DNA of 64,000 bases from Symbiodinium natans. Its lineage: Eukaryota > Sar > Dinophyceae > Suessiales > Symbiodiniaceae. Position 1 is the stretch's first letter. Every line of letters begins with the position of its first letter. The DNA lies in contig CAJNDS010000058.1 in NCBI GenBank assembly GCA_905221605.1, positions 132,501-196,500 of the forward strand, in the 5' to 3' direction. Under the pieces are notes generated by a model. It saw only the letters and a program-made list of their open reading frames with translations, had not been told where the DNA came from and searched no databases. The position numbers were made by a program, and so were the translations under genes. Below, one piece after another: positions 46,864 to 57,399 of this stretch.

Positions 46864-48890
46864 TCAACAACATAGAGATGCAGTGCTCCAGAGTTCTCCA
46901 GCGCGGCACAATCCCGTCTGAGATCCACGGCCGGCCGGCCGGTCGTGTGCTGGCACCAGAAGCCCCAGACCCAGCCTCTGTGCGGTGCCGTGTCTGCTTG
47001 TCAAGTCATGCGAAGTTGCACAACGAAGTGACAGCAGAGTTCGAGAGCTGTCAGAGCCTGCCGGCCTGTCAAATCGCACAGCCATAGCAGCGGGAATGCC
47101 ACAAGCGGCCATGGGAGCAGCAATCCTCCACATGGCGCTGTCATGCCAATGTTCCTGCCGGCTCTGAATTCAAAGGTCCTGAACAACAGCGTCCCAGCTC
47201 GGGAATAAGCAGCCAGACAGCCCAGGTCTCGCCTAGCACAAGACAGGGCACGGGACTGTTTTCACTTGCTTGCAGCAGCCTGTAACGACTTTGTAACGTT
47301 GGCCTAAGGGTGGCATGCAAATTGTCCCTACAGAGCATACAAACGACAGGGACCAACTGAGCCGGCTGCTGAAATGGGCTGTGTAAGGAGCGGAGTGGGA
47401 ATGCAGCGGCTATCCCATAAAGCAACCAAAGATATGCCAAAGATGATGCCAGGATGAGTCTGGCCGAGAGTTGGTCCAGTACTTCTTCCCAGGTTGGACC
47501 ACACAGGTCCACTTTCCGCTTCTTTCCCGGTATTGGTGGCTCGGCATCGTATACATTCCAAGCGGCGAGGATTGCAGCACGCAGGCCCAGGATCAGCAAC
47601 AGAGAGGTGATACCAAAAAGTGTGCGAATCACACTTGCAGGCCGCAGCCAGTGGTCGCTGCAACGCACATGGCTCTGCGGGAATCGTTGTTGCAACTTGC
47701 TCTCACATTCCTTAAGTGCCACTTCAGTCGGGATGCTATCACCCAATGCCCATAACAGTCGATGGCATACTTGCTCTGGCGCCAGCGTCAGCAACACACG
47801 ACTCTTCGGACCGGACAATTCGTCCTTGACGGCCAGTTCTTCGCTTAGCCGCCTTTCTAGTCCCTTCCTGGTGAGTTGAAGCTCCGGCCAGTGCTGCACA
47901 ATCAAAGCCTTGTGCTGCATCATAAGGTCAAGAAACACTTCCTTCCAAGCTTGGGCAACTTCCCATGCGGAAGGCTGAGAAAGGCGAAAGGAGCTCCCAC
48001 GTTCAGCTCTGCTCCCAGCAAGGCGTTCACGTCGTGGCAGGACCTGGACTCAGCATGGAGATGGGGCCTATGAATGCTCTAATGACGCACTCCCACTGCG
48101 CAGGCTACAAACATCCAGAAAATTGCAGAAACGTTTCTGTGCAAGTCAAGGAGCCTCAACAAAGTATTGCACAAACAGATGTTCGAAATCCAGAATGGAT
48201 GCTCTTGTTTTTGCACCCTCCTGACGCAGGCTGTCTTGGACAATCTGCGGAGTGGAGGGCAGCCCGGTCAAACTGAAGTTCTTTTTGCTGGACATCCTGT
48301 TGAGATGCATCAGAGAATGGCTGCTCCGCCTGAAGATGAGAGGTAGCCCAAGGTCTTGCATTGTGGAGGACTGCGGAGAGCTCGGCTGACCTCCTCCAAA
48401 CTCAGCAAGGCGAAAAATCAAAAAAAAACACCATCAACAACTTTGATTCAGCGGCTGACATGGCAAAACACACAAAAAAAGCAAATCAAAAAGGAAGCCT
48501 CGCCAACACAGAAAAGAGGATAACCTCGAACCCCTCAAAATGATGCCGTTTTCCTGTATTCAAAATATTTCAACTTCATGCACGAATCTCTCTCTGTGTA
48601 TGATTTTCTCTTCTTTACATTGCAAACTGAAAAGTTAACAGCGTCAGTGCAACACCCGTCTGCCCCTGACCTCTGCTCTCCATGGCCGAACGAAACGAGC
48701 ACTCAACACAAATGAACCTCGGCGCGCTTACCACAGTACAGAGACTTTCTCGTACAACCAGAACAGTGACAGTGGCGGCCCAAATGAAAAGTTGCGATGC
48801 AGATTCTTGTCGCAAATGGCGCATGAGCATTTTCGGCTTCGGACAATCTGGACCACGCAGGACTCTGCCATCCCGTCAGTCCCACAGTTT
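46864..48890 (-). CDS. Multi-pass membrane protein of unknown family
   Basis: The main exon 47270-47974 follows a very good acceptor (CTCCTTTCGCCTTTCTCAG). It encodes PSAWEVAQAWKEVFLDLMMQ, then a helical region rich in charged residues, then two hydrophobic segments: VIRTLFGITSLLLILGLRAA and LILASSLAYLWLLYGIAAAF. A GC donor (CAA/GCAAGT) at 47261-47269 joins in phase to an exon reading EHWHDSAMWRIAAPMAACGI and stopping at 46864. Another frame of that exon is hydrophobic, so this end is unsure. Likely 5' exons: 48180-48421 (LIFRRSSHSLMHLNRMSSKK) and 48732-48870 (QLFIWAATVTVLVVRESLC), the latter with a further hydrophobic segment and a strong GTAAGC donor. Three or more membrane segments are expected. 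Confidence 0.6.
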
Positions 48891-48913
48891 CGTTTTGGAT
48901 GGGCATCCCGCAT

Positions 48914-49719
48914 ATTTTTAGATGTGTGATAATCGCCTTACACATGGCAGAGTGTGACAGGCTGCAACTGCCAAATCCAAGGCTCTGTCCAATGAGTCCA
49001 ACTTCAGTCCACTCTGTGAGAGCTTTGCGCCAAGACCCCTGTTCGAAATGGCTGTGAGAGCCGACACGGGACAATCCAGATCCAGGCTGCGTCGGCGGAT
49101 CAGCCTGGGCTTTGAAAGCCAGCAACAGACAGCTGAAGGCCAAGCTCAATCACAACAACCGACCACCAGTCACAGCCAGCAGTGTCCTCTCATGCCGTGC
49201 AGCTTCTTGGGCCGCGCATGCAACTCACTGAGGTTACCTGTTGTCGCAGTTCGCCTGGACAAAACGCCGCTGCCCTGAACTGTATTGAACCTAGCATCGC
49301 AGCATCGCCCCACACTCGTCCTACCCAGCATGTCTCACCATGTTTCCCCATGTTTTCTTCCATGTCTTGCCTCCTCAATGTTTTTGGGGCTTCCGGAGAC
49401 GGCTCCGGCTGCTCAGGGTGATCCGGGTGCTCCGAGTGCTCCGAGTGCTCAGGGACTGGAGACAAGCCAACATCACACATCCCGAATCGGGAGCCCACCC
49501 TGACAGGAGCATACGGGAATCTACAGGAATATGCAAGAATAACTATGTGGTAGGTGGTAGGACGGGTAGGATCATGCAGGAGTATACAGGTATGCAAGGT
49601 TGGAAGCAAGTACGAGGGAACCCTACTATCCAAGATGCAATTTCTGTGGCACTTATATGCGAAGCAATAGCGCTACGTGCAACCGGTCAACGCTGCAAAA
49701 GCTTAGCTGCCCTTCTGAC
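48914..49719. other. Unassigned DNA
   Basis: A short array of CTCCGAGTG/CTCCGGGTG-like units lies at 49405-49460. No supported coding; plus frames at 49340-49747 are open because of this biased stretch. Confidence 0.25.
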
Positions 49720-49795
49720 CTGTGTATTGCACTGCCAACAGCTTTGACCACCTGTGCAGATGCCCTGGTTTCCAGAACCGGCGGCAGCTCACAAA

Positions 49796-49948
49796 CCATC
49801 CGCAAATCGGAAGCGTACTGGCTTTCTTCATCTGAAGATTGCTCATCATCAAACTGTGACAGCGGCGCCACTTGCAACGACTTCGAAATGCCGGGGGGCA
49901 TGGCATCCCATGGCGTGTCCCGGCTGTTCGGCAAGCTGATGTTCACAG
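49796..49948 (-). CDS. Exon candidate, Ser/Asp/Glu-rich
   Basis: The minus frame reads LPNSRDTPWDAMPPGISKSL, then QFDDEQSSDEESQYASDLRM, after a GAACATCAG acceptor (49940-49948). The acidic Ser-rich composition suits a disordered region. It lies 5' of the membrane-protein gene on the same strand and may be its N-terminal part. The adjacent CA/TG tract would then be intronic. Confidence 0.35.
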
Positions 49949-49952
49949 AGTC

Positions 49953-50033
49953 ACACACACACACACACACACACACAGAATGTGAGTTTTTGTGTGTGTG
50001 TGTGTGTGTGTGGGGGGGGGGGGGGGTGCATGT
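49953..50033. repeat. (CA)n / (TG)n inverted repeat with poly-G run
   Basis: About 12 CA units, a short AGAATGTGAGTTTT spacer, then about 10 TG units and a run of about 14 G. The CA and TG arms are reverse complements and can pair over about 20 bases, giving a cruciform or hairpin. Confidence 0.9.
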
Positions 50034-50100
50034 GCGTGTGTGTGCATATATGTATACATATGGCATACATATATATATATATATGCGCGCGAGAGAGATT
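50034..50100. repeat. (TATA)n and GAGAGA microsatellites
   Basis: Two short TATATA/CATATA runs and a GCGCGCGAGAGAGA patch continue the simple-sequence region. Confidence 0.85.
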
Positions 50101-50600
50101 TCTGCGGGCTTGGACATTCGATGGTTCACGGTGTCTCTGAACATCATTGCGGGCAGGTCAAGGCTACGAAGGCAACCGCCTGCCTTCAGCTTGAAAAGAT
50201 CACCGTCAATTGAGCCATGACACCATGATTCATGATGCAATTGCAACTCCGAGCACTCGGCAGCTCAGCACATGCTCGGCGCTGGCTGAGCTAGTGACTG
50301 GAGGCCTACCACAGGAGTAACAATGGATTCCACCTGGGCAGGCTAAGTCCCGTACTGCACGTACAGCACTGACCACAAGACTTCCCATGCGCGTTCAAGC
50401 CGTCTTGGTGCTGAATTCACGTGTTTGCTGGAAATCAGCCATCACCCTCACAGGTCAATGCGCTGTGCGCATGCAGACCTAGATCAAGCCGAAGTTTGTG
50501 ATTCGCCGCTGCGTAGAAAGCTGGATTGGTGTGCACAACAATGCCGATTATTGCAAATACGCAGACCTGCCAGCTACTGGCAGGAGATACAAGTACCACG
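50101..50600. other. Intergenic DNA 3' of the second TTL gene
   Basis: No supported gene. The plus frame 50425-50832 overlaps the antisense of the TTL gene's last exon and is not believed. Confidence 0.35.
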
Positions 50601-53600
50601 TTACAACTTGATGGATTTAATAGCTAGGTCCGCTAGGTGCTCGGCAGCTTCTTTGCGAGCACCAAGGCTCTTCTCGAGGCCCGGTGACGAGTTGACCTTC
50701 CAGGGGTGTAAGAGAAGGCATCACTACGTGCTAGTCTTGCCGAACAAGAACAGACGTGTTCGATATGTTCAGCCAACAACTCGTCGAATGGCCTTGTCCC
50801 TCCACTCTGACACTCCCAAACCTATCCTCTGAAAGCCTCGAGGCAGCTGCTTCGGAGAAGTATCTGATGTCTTAAGAAAACCGAAAGAGGCCTTTCAGAT
50901 CTTGCAATGGCCTCATGCACTGACCTATTCCATGACCGCTGCTTCCTTTGTTGTAGGTGGCAGCAGCGTGTTTCTTTTGTCGCGTGTCTTTTCGGTTGTG
51001 TTTCTTCCTTGTTTGCTCTCGCTGCTCTCCTCGTAAAAAACCGTGATGCTGCTGCAGCGGGAATTCGAGTCTCCGGATCCTTGCGCAGCAACTTGTCTCC
51101 CGGCCGAGTCGCATGAAGCATAATCAGCAACTGACCCGAACGCAGCCGTTGCAGACCGCAGCCGCCACGGCTACGGAGGGCTACAGCTGACGGCTTGCAG
51201 CATCTTGGAAGCCAGTGTTCAATCGCCGGCTGGATCTCCGGTGTTCAATCGTCAGCTGGCCATTCTGCATGTTTCACCCTACTTTGTTTGCACGCCTGTT
51301 AAGCACGTCCAGACGCACCATGCCAAAACATGCCAAACGCGCCTGCCTCAAGTAGCCAAAGGTTGAGGTCACTGTCAAGCATCATGTCGACACCTGGAGG
51401 GCTGTGGCCCAGAGTAGTAATGAGTAGCAGTGATTGCATTGGCCACACATACAGTGCATCAAGCGCTGAGGTACCGAAAAGCTCATAATTCGTGGTGTGG
51501 GCTTCAGCCGACGCAGCGTCAAAGTGCATCACCTGAGTAGGAATGCGCAAAGCGGCTCTGCTTACTTGACGACGAGCCCTCCTCTTGCCCTCGTGCCCTC
51601 GTGCCTCCATTAGCAGCATCAGCTTGGCCTTCATTGCAGGCTGCAGCTTCGCCTTCAGCTGAGTGCAACAGCCGAGGGCAGCAGCTGCGCAGGAATGCCG
51701 GGGAGCAAGGTGGAAGTGGTTTTCTTCTTCTCAAGTCTGTTGCTCTCCATCTCTTTTTCCGTCAAAGCGCTCCAAACAGCGGTACCTGGCTGTCAACAGA
51801 TTGCACAAGTTATATCATTCTGAGCAGGTCCAAAAAGGCTGCCTTGGCGGTCTACAGGCTGCTAACACTGGAGATTGCAGCCTCTCCAGTGCTTTAAAGG
51901 CTACGTGCCGAGAAACTGCAAATAGCTGAGGGCGCTCCAAACCCTAGCAATTACGGTATTCTTGGCGGTACTTGGCTGTCAACGGGTTGCACGGGCCATA
52001 ACTTACAGGATGTGAGGTCATTGAGCAAGCCCAGAAGGGCTGCCATGGCTGTCCCGCACATTGGCAAACACATAGCAGGCATGACGGGTTTGGAAAGGAT
52101 TCGCCATTCAAACCAAAAAACGGAGAGTTTGGGGAGAAAGGGAGGGTTGCCCCCCCCCTCAGTGGGGGGGAGAGCACTAAGGGACCAGGGAACGGGGAAC
52201 CACACGGGACCAGGGCACCACAGGACGTGACCCAAAGGACCACAGGACCAGGGTACCTCCGAACCAGGCTTTCCAGACCTACGAAAACGGAAAAAGAAAG
52301 CCAGACTTAAGGAAAAAACCACAGGACCCCCGGAGCAGGACCCCCGGAGCAAAATGGCAACAGAAAAGACATGCCGCGCCAGTGCCCACCACGGACATTC
52401 CAAAAAGAGTACGTTGAACCAAGGCTGTACTGGTATGAGTCATACGCGTCAAGTCTGAAACATCATAAGGCCTGAGGGCCTAGGAATGCAGCTGTGACCT
52501 TGTCCTACCTTGTCCATACAACATGTCACTACGCTTGCGACATCTTATGAATCTTATGAACAACACCAGGGCTCCAGATCCGCACAGCCGAAGCACCTTG
52601 ACGAAATTCTCGTCAAAGCCCTGCACGGACAGCTGCCGCTGAAGCTTCTCAGGGCCAAGAACCAGCTCTGTGTAGTTCCTTAGCTGGCGCCAACCGTGGC
52701 ATGAGCTACAGTTCTGTGCAAGTTTGATGAAGGAGAACATGGGCCAATCGGTCTCTCATGCCTTGTTGTTGACTGCGAGAGACTATATACAGAACCCAGA
52801 TTTCATGTCGGTTGGCATCTCGAGTTCATCTAAGGCTCGCTCCCTGGCGCAGATGGCCGTGAACCTCTGTCCAAGAAGTCCAGACACGGAACGCTTCTTT
52901 ACTCACACTTAATCGACTACATGGTTCTGCTGCACAGGCAGTTGCCAAAGCTGTCCGGAGTGACGATCTCTGTGGCGCCTTCGTGTTGGTAACCACGTTC
53001 TCCGGGTCCGTAGACGAGAGGTTGAAGGTCTGATGTCCACATCTAAAGTAAAACACCTTGCCACACGCAGAATTCCAAGAGGGAAGGTTCTCCTAGGCAC
53101 CATAGTGGCACCATAGTGGAACCCGTTGGAGGCGCATCTCCGGCCTTCAAACCAATGCAGCCGTGGCACCGGCGAGTAAAATGCCACTAGCGGCACCGTG
53201 GTTGGGATGTACAAGTACACACGGAAGTCACACTTGCGGCCAGCAACCTCGAAGGTTTGCTCGGGGAGTCTGAGGGGCATGCTCAGCACAGCCATGTCAG
53301 CCATGTCAGCCATGTCAGCTAGGAGCTTCAGGCCCTCGCGAGCAAAGGGTTGGGCAGGTATCTTTGCACCAAGCCCTGTCACGCAAGGCACAGCAACGTA
53401 AGAGTAGCTCGAACGTCTCGAATGCACGTGCCTGGCGATGGGACCTCCCACAATTTGCTGCCATCGTCTCAGCTTCCTTGGGTGGAGAACAGGTTCCCAG
53501 ACCACATTCAAAACAAATTCCAAGTCAGTTGACGTGCCTCTGCTGTGAGCAGCCGCACTCCATTTGAATTGTGTGATCGATCCTGACACGCGACGTGGAG

Positions 53601-54100
53601 CAGCTGACATGGGCGCGCGTGCATGGTGACGACGGCTAGCTTGGCTGACTGTCTGTCTTGCTGACATATGGGAGAGGCAAGGAAACAAGAGCAGGGCGCT
53701 ATCCGACTTGTTGGACGTTGAGGTCTGAACAGGGCACAGCAACCACACCAATACATTCAAGAGAGCTGGTTGTGAAATCATCTCCAGTGGTGCTTCTGAA
53801 GACTGTCCTGCTTGTGGATCCACATGGCAGATTTCACCTGTCAGCAATGCAACTCACACAGGGACTTTTTTCAAATATGGCACCCTGTGCATTTCTGTAG
53901 GTCTTCGAAACTTTTCAACTTTTCAACGGGAAGGTGAGCTCTAGAATGTAGTGCAATACAGATGACGGACTGTCTGCCTTGTCCTTGAAGTCGCGGCAAT
54001 CTTCACGTGATGATAGAACGTAACTAGATGGCAGTAGAAGCTCGACTTCTGCAGCGCGCTGCGGCATGGCTCGAGCAAAGTTCCTGGGAAGTATCCACAG
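50601..54100 (-). CDS. TTLL: Tubulin tyrosine ligase-like (TTL-domain) protein, multi-exon
   Basis: TTL-domain ligases add amino acids, usually glutamate, to tubulin tails. Minus-strand exons: about 53938-54100 (AEVELLLPSSYVLSSREDCR), 53170-53318 (LRLPEQTFEVAGRKCDFRVY LYI), 52907-53056 (VFYFRCGHQTFNLSSTDPEN), 52597-52713 (LRNYTELVLGPEKLQRQLSV), 51475-51532 (AHTTNYELFG), 51347-51393 (VDMMLDSDLNLWLLE) and 50601-50696 (VNSSPGLEKSLGARKEAAEH, stop TAA). All joins from 53170 to 50696 are in phase and rebuild NYELFGVDMMLD-WLLEVNSSP, the TTL family core. The 51347 donor is GC (GAG/GCAGGC). The ATP-binding WIxKPxxxGxG exon, expected between 53320 and 53940, was not confidently found; one candidate reads AMWIHKQDSL, with Gln in place of Pro. 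The subfamily, and hence glutamylase or other activity, is undecided. N-terminal exons may lie above 54.1 kb. Confidence 0.85.
51762..52050. repeat. Imperfect direct duplication inside a TTL intron
   Basis: About 51762-51846 and 51928-52042 share GCGCTCCAAAC, GGTAC(C/T)TGGCTGTCAAC, (A/G)TTGCAC, GAGCA(G/A)G and AAGGCTGCC in the same order. The second copy has an insertion of about 20 bases and scattered changes. Both lie in the intron between exons 52597-52713 and 51475-51532. Confidence 0.6.
52140..52180. repeat. C-run / G-run inverted repeat
   Basis: A run of about nine C and a run of about seven G are separated by CTCAGT, able to form a short GC hairpin within the TTL intron. A GGGACCAGGG-type word is repeated several times just to its right (52180-52270). 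Confidence 0.7.
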
Positions 54101-54839
54101 CTGGACAAGGAAACATTTGCAGAACACAACTAAAACACACATAAACACACATAGTCTCATGGACACTGTACGATGCTTTGCTGCGGCTGTGATGCTTCAT
54201 CACACTGGCCAGCGAGGACTTGACCTGCAAGACTGGTCCGGCACTTCTTCATTCGTAGGGCGAGACGAAACGACGAGGTACTGCCGAAGACATTTCGCGA
54301 CTTCACGCTACCGGGAAGCCGTGAATGAGTCGCTGAAGTCAAAGTGGTTGAAAACCTGCGGCTTGTGTGTACCCTGTACCCTTCATGGAGAACCCTGAAC
54401 CCCCAACAAGAAACACATGAGCTAAATCCAAACACTAGTCGGGGCAAGGTCATCGCTATGTTGGTGGGATCTAGGGCTTCAACCTGCCTCCTCAGTCGTT
54501 AGCATGCGCTGTACGCAATTCTTGCACTGCCGCCCATATCCTTATGGACCCCGCATCTCCTTTCAAAGTCAACAGCTAACCGGACCCTCATTAGATTGAC
54601 TCAAGCCTGGCTCAGTTGAAGCATGATTTTGTCATGGCCTGGTGGCGGGGGTAATTGCTGCACAAGGTCGAAACGGACGCCCGTTTCCTTGCCATCAGAC
54701 TTGCCGGATTTCAATGCTCGACAGATCTTTCTCGAGGCAGGGAAATCTTAATACACCGGTTGCAGAAGGGGCTCTGCTGCTTGGAAACAATGAAGGTAGT
54801 GTTCAGGGAGTCCCGTATTGAGACCTGTGCCAGGCTGTC
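54101..54839. other. Intron or upstream region of the second TTL gene
   Basis: No exon could be supported. A polypyrimidine acceptor (TTTCCTTGTCCAG) immediately precedes the 54100 exon. Frames at 54157-54453 are open without motif. Confidence 0.3.
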
Positions 54840-55115
54840 TTAGAGGCATCTTTGTTCAGTGCTGTTCCATCTTGGCAAATCTGAGCCACCGACCCCGTGT
54901 CGATACCATTCATCCTTGTACGCCTGGTAGCAAGTTGTCTGCCATCTCTGGGGCTCTTTATGGATCAAAGAGATAGAAATAGGATACAGTACAGCCATGA
55001 AGCAGCTTTTGCTCACTGAAATGCCTTCTCTACCACGTAGAGACCTCTGTCTTCTCTCGGCAATTCTTCCGCCTTGCCGTCCGGAAACAGTGGTGATCTG
55101 TTGTTGAATATGCAA
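54840..55115 (-). CDS. Exon candidate, possibly N-terminal part of the second TTL gene
   Basis: The minus frame reads AVLYPISISLIHKEPQRWQT, then YKDEWYRHGVGGSDLPRW, and stops at 54840. The composition is protein-like. It is the nearest upstream candidate on the strand of the TTL gene, but no TTL motif was recognised and splice sites are unclear. Confidence 0.3.
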   Translation of the reverse strand: MHIQQQITTVSGRQGGRIAERRQRSLRGREGISVSKSCFMAVLYPISISLIHKEPQRWQTTCYQAYKDEWYRHGVGGSDLPRWNSTEQRCL

Positions 55116-55356
55116 CTCTTTTGCAAACTAGCAGCCGACTTCTTGCGCCAGTACACGTTCCTTTGAGCCACTCACTTGCTACTCTGCTGCATTTGCGAAG
55201 CATTGCGCCGAAATGCACCAACGGATCTGTAGGCCAAGGCTCCTCCTGCCAAGAAGTGGAAATGAGACTGTGACCTTTCACGTGCGGCTCGGCATGATGC
55301 TGGACCACTAGCACGTCTGCATCTTCAAATGGCTCAGCTCCGGCAAGGTGCGTCAT
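55116..55356 (-). CDS. Exon candidate, unnamed
   Basis: The minus frame reads FEDADVLVVQHHAEPHVKGH, then SLISTSWQEEPWPTDPLVHF and GAMLRKCSRVASEWLKGTC. It reads as folded-protein sequence. The plus strand just to the right (55329-55614) is also open. No family recognised. Confidence 0.35.
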
Positions 55357-55856
55357 TCATGGCCAACTGCTCTGCAGCCGTCAAGCGATGGTCACAATGT
55401 GATTGTGGCAATGTCAAAGGCGTGTCCGAAATCCCTGCAGGCCTTGGTGACGATTGCAGCTGCCCCAGCCGCTGCATTCGCAAAAGCAATCGCAGCAGTG
55501 ACTGTTTTACAGATTTACACCTTGGAAGCCTTGGCCCGTGGCTTTGACTGCGGCGTTGTTTCGGAGAGAAGCGCAGAGTCCGCGTCCACGGGCGCAAGGA
55601 ACAGAGTCCTCTAGCAACTCAGGGTGGCAAGACTTCACACATCGGACCTCCAAACCGTGACCACCCGCCCCTACCCATTGTCAACCCCGTCTGCCAGTGG
55701 ACAAAGCAAGCGACCAAGACTGCATCAGAAATGACAAAGACTAAGACTGTTTTCTTTGATCATCCTCACTTCTAAGTCCGCCGATGCCTCGGGCCGTAGG
55801 TGTCTGGGTAGCATATAGCCGGTAGGGGCGGTAGGGGTGCCTGGTCCTTACATGAG
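55357..55856. other. Unassigned DNA
   Basis: Open frames exist on both strands at 55330-55615 (the plus one includes LQALVTIAAAPAAAFAKAIA). None has splice support. Confidence 0.2.
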
Positions 55857-55857
55857 C

Positions 55858-56087
55858 CCAGGCGTTGCAACAGGATCTGAAGCCCTGAAGCCTAAAAGCA
55901 CCTTCACACCCGTGATCTTCGGTTTGGGTTGCTTTGCCGCTGGGCAGACCCCGGCTGGGCAGACCCCGGCCGCGGGTCGCATCGTATCCAAATCTGGGAG
56001 AGCCAGTGTCATCCTGTCTTGCGGTTCCGCCAGAGCACTCCAAGGATGCTCGGCGGGACTGTGGGCTTCTCCGGGGAAGCACTCCAA
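55858..56087 (-). CDS. Exon candidate ending at a good donor
   Basis: The minus frame reads PQDRMTLALPDLDTMRPAAG, then KPKITGVKVLLGFRASDPVA, and ends at CTCAT/GTAAGGACC (55848-55854). It includes a 15-base duplication near 55943-55970 that repeats AGVCP in the peptide. No family recognised. Confidence 0.35.
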
Positions 56088-56282
56088 ACAGCAAAGGCCA
56101 GGAGGAGGAGGAGAATGGTTGACGTATGTTGACGTCGACGTGAAATCTAGCGACCCTGCACCGAGGGCGAGAAAAACTGTGAATTGCCAGAGAATTCAGA
56201 TAGAGCATGTTGGAAGGATTTCAGCTCTATTGAAGTTGTGAGTTCAGCTCCGACATGCTCCAAGGTGCCCCCCAAAACCATC

Positions 56283-56594
56283 TCAACACATCAAGTGATC
56301 GGTCCAGAAAACGGTCAGCCACAACATCATCGTGGCAACCGCGACGATGGCAATCCTGCATTGGCAGCGCAATATTGGACCATGTGTACTGCTCACGCAC
56401 AACCACACACTGCTCACTTTATAAGCTTCATACATAATACATACAGGGTGCTTGAGAAGGAACATCGTGTTAGAGACATCGCGACGGGACTCAGACTGAC
56501 TGAAAGTGCTCCTGAGCAACTTCATCAGGCGCTCACGGGTTATCGCTGCATAGCTGCGGATGGCACTCAGCAAGAGTTGCCCACTGTTGTCCAC
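56283..56594 (-). CDS. Exon candidate, helix-rich
   Basis: The minus frame reads GQLLLSAIRSYAAITRERLM, then KLLRSTFSQSESRRDVSNTM, suggestive of a helical exon. The distal part is hydrophobic and may be intron. The plus strand is open from 56184 to 56621. No family recognised. Confidence 0.3.
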   Translation of the reverse strand: MDNSGQLLLSAIRSYAAITRERLMKLLRSTFSQSESRRDVSNTMFLLKHPVCIMYEAYKVSSVWLCVSSTHGPILRCQCRIAIVAVATMMLWLTVFWTDHLMC

Positions 56595-56849
56595 TTTTGC
56601 TGCTCTCTGTGCAGCTCCTAGCTTTCTTCTTGTCCATCTACCTACCCTCTACTATTACTAGCCCTCTACCCCGACTGTTCGGCCACACCACCAGGACCGT
56701 CTCACATTGTATTCTCGAACTGCTGGCTTTGTCCATCTAGTCGACCCGCACGGGCCAAAACAGCTTCTTCCATGGTTGACGCATCTGTCTGAACACAAGC
56801 AGCATCTGAATTGAAACAATGGCCAACCAAGTGCTCAACGTCAACAAAC

Positions 56850-57060
56850 TTGAAAAAGCTCGCCAGCCAGGCCATCCTCGAGGATAAGCTCAACCGGCAT
56901 GGCCTGACTATCGCTACAAGGCGCTACAAACGACTCCACCGTGCCAACACGATGCCTGTATTGTATCATGGTGCTCGACATTATGCTCGGGGTGTGGCGC
57001 CGAAATTCAACGTAAAGATCGAGTTGGTGATCGGCCCTTGCCCCATTCGAGCGAACACAT
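56850..57060 (-). CDS. Exon candidate
   Basis: The minus frame reads NGARADHQLDLYVEFRRHTP and DSQAMPVELILEDGLAGELF. It resembles real coding, rich in Glu/Asp and hydrophobics. A possible donor (TTTCAA/GTTTGT) lies near 56848. No family recognised. Confidence 0.35.
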
Positions 57061-57399
57061 CCTGTGCAGTTTCTTCGAAAGTGGCCAAATGAGTTTCGTA
57101 TGTTTCCTAGCAGTATGCAGCAGTATGCAGCAATAAAGCAATATGCAGCTATTGCAGCTCCTCCAGGTCTTTCAACCAAGCAGTACTCGAGGTGCCAAGG
57201 CTTCTGAGGAAAGCATCCCACAAAACCTCAAGGAATACCGAGGAGCAATGCTCCTTCGGCGGTACTGCCGGGTGCAACTTTTAGGTGGCGTGCGAAAACA
57301 TGGCCAAGGCGAGAAATCATCCCAAGCTGCTGCTGGCTGATGCCTCAGCGACAACCGCTTCCGAGCGTCATCTGAAGAACCTTCGACCACCCGATACCT

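Noticed and set aside
50425-50832. Plus-strand 135-codon frame
   Set aside because: It is antisense to the last exon of the TTL gene (50601-50696), whose minus-strand reading matches the family and splices in phase.
51566-51740. Minus-strand reading PAMKAKLMLLMEARGHEGKR and the overlapping Ser/Gln-rich frame as a TTL exon
   Set aside because: Exon 52597-52713 joins directly and in phase to 51475-51532, matching the family without an insert, so this stretch is more likely intron.
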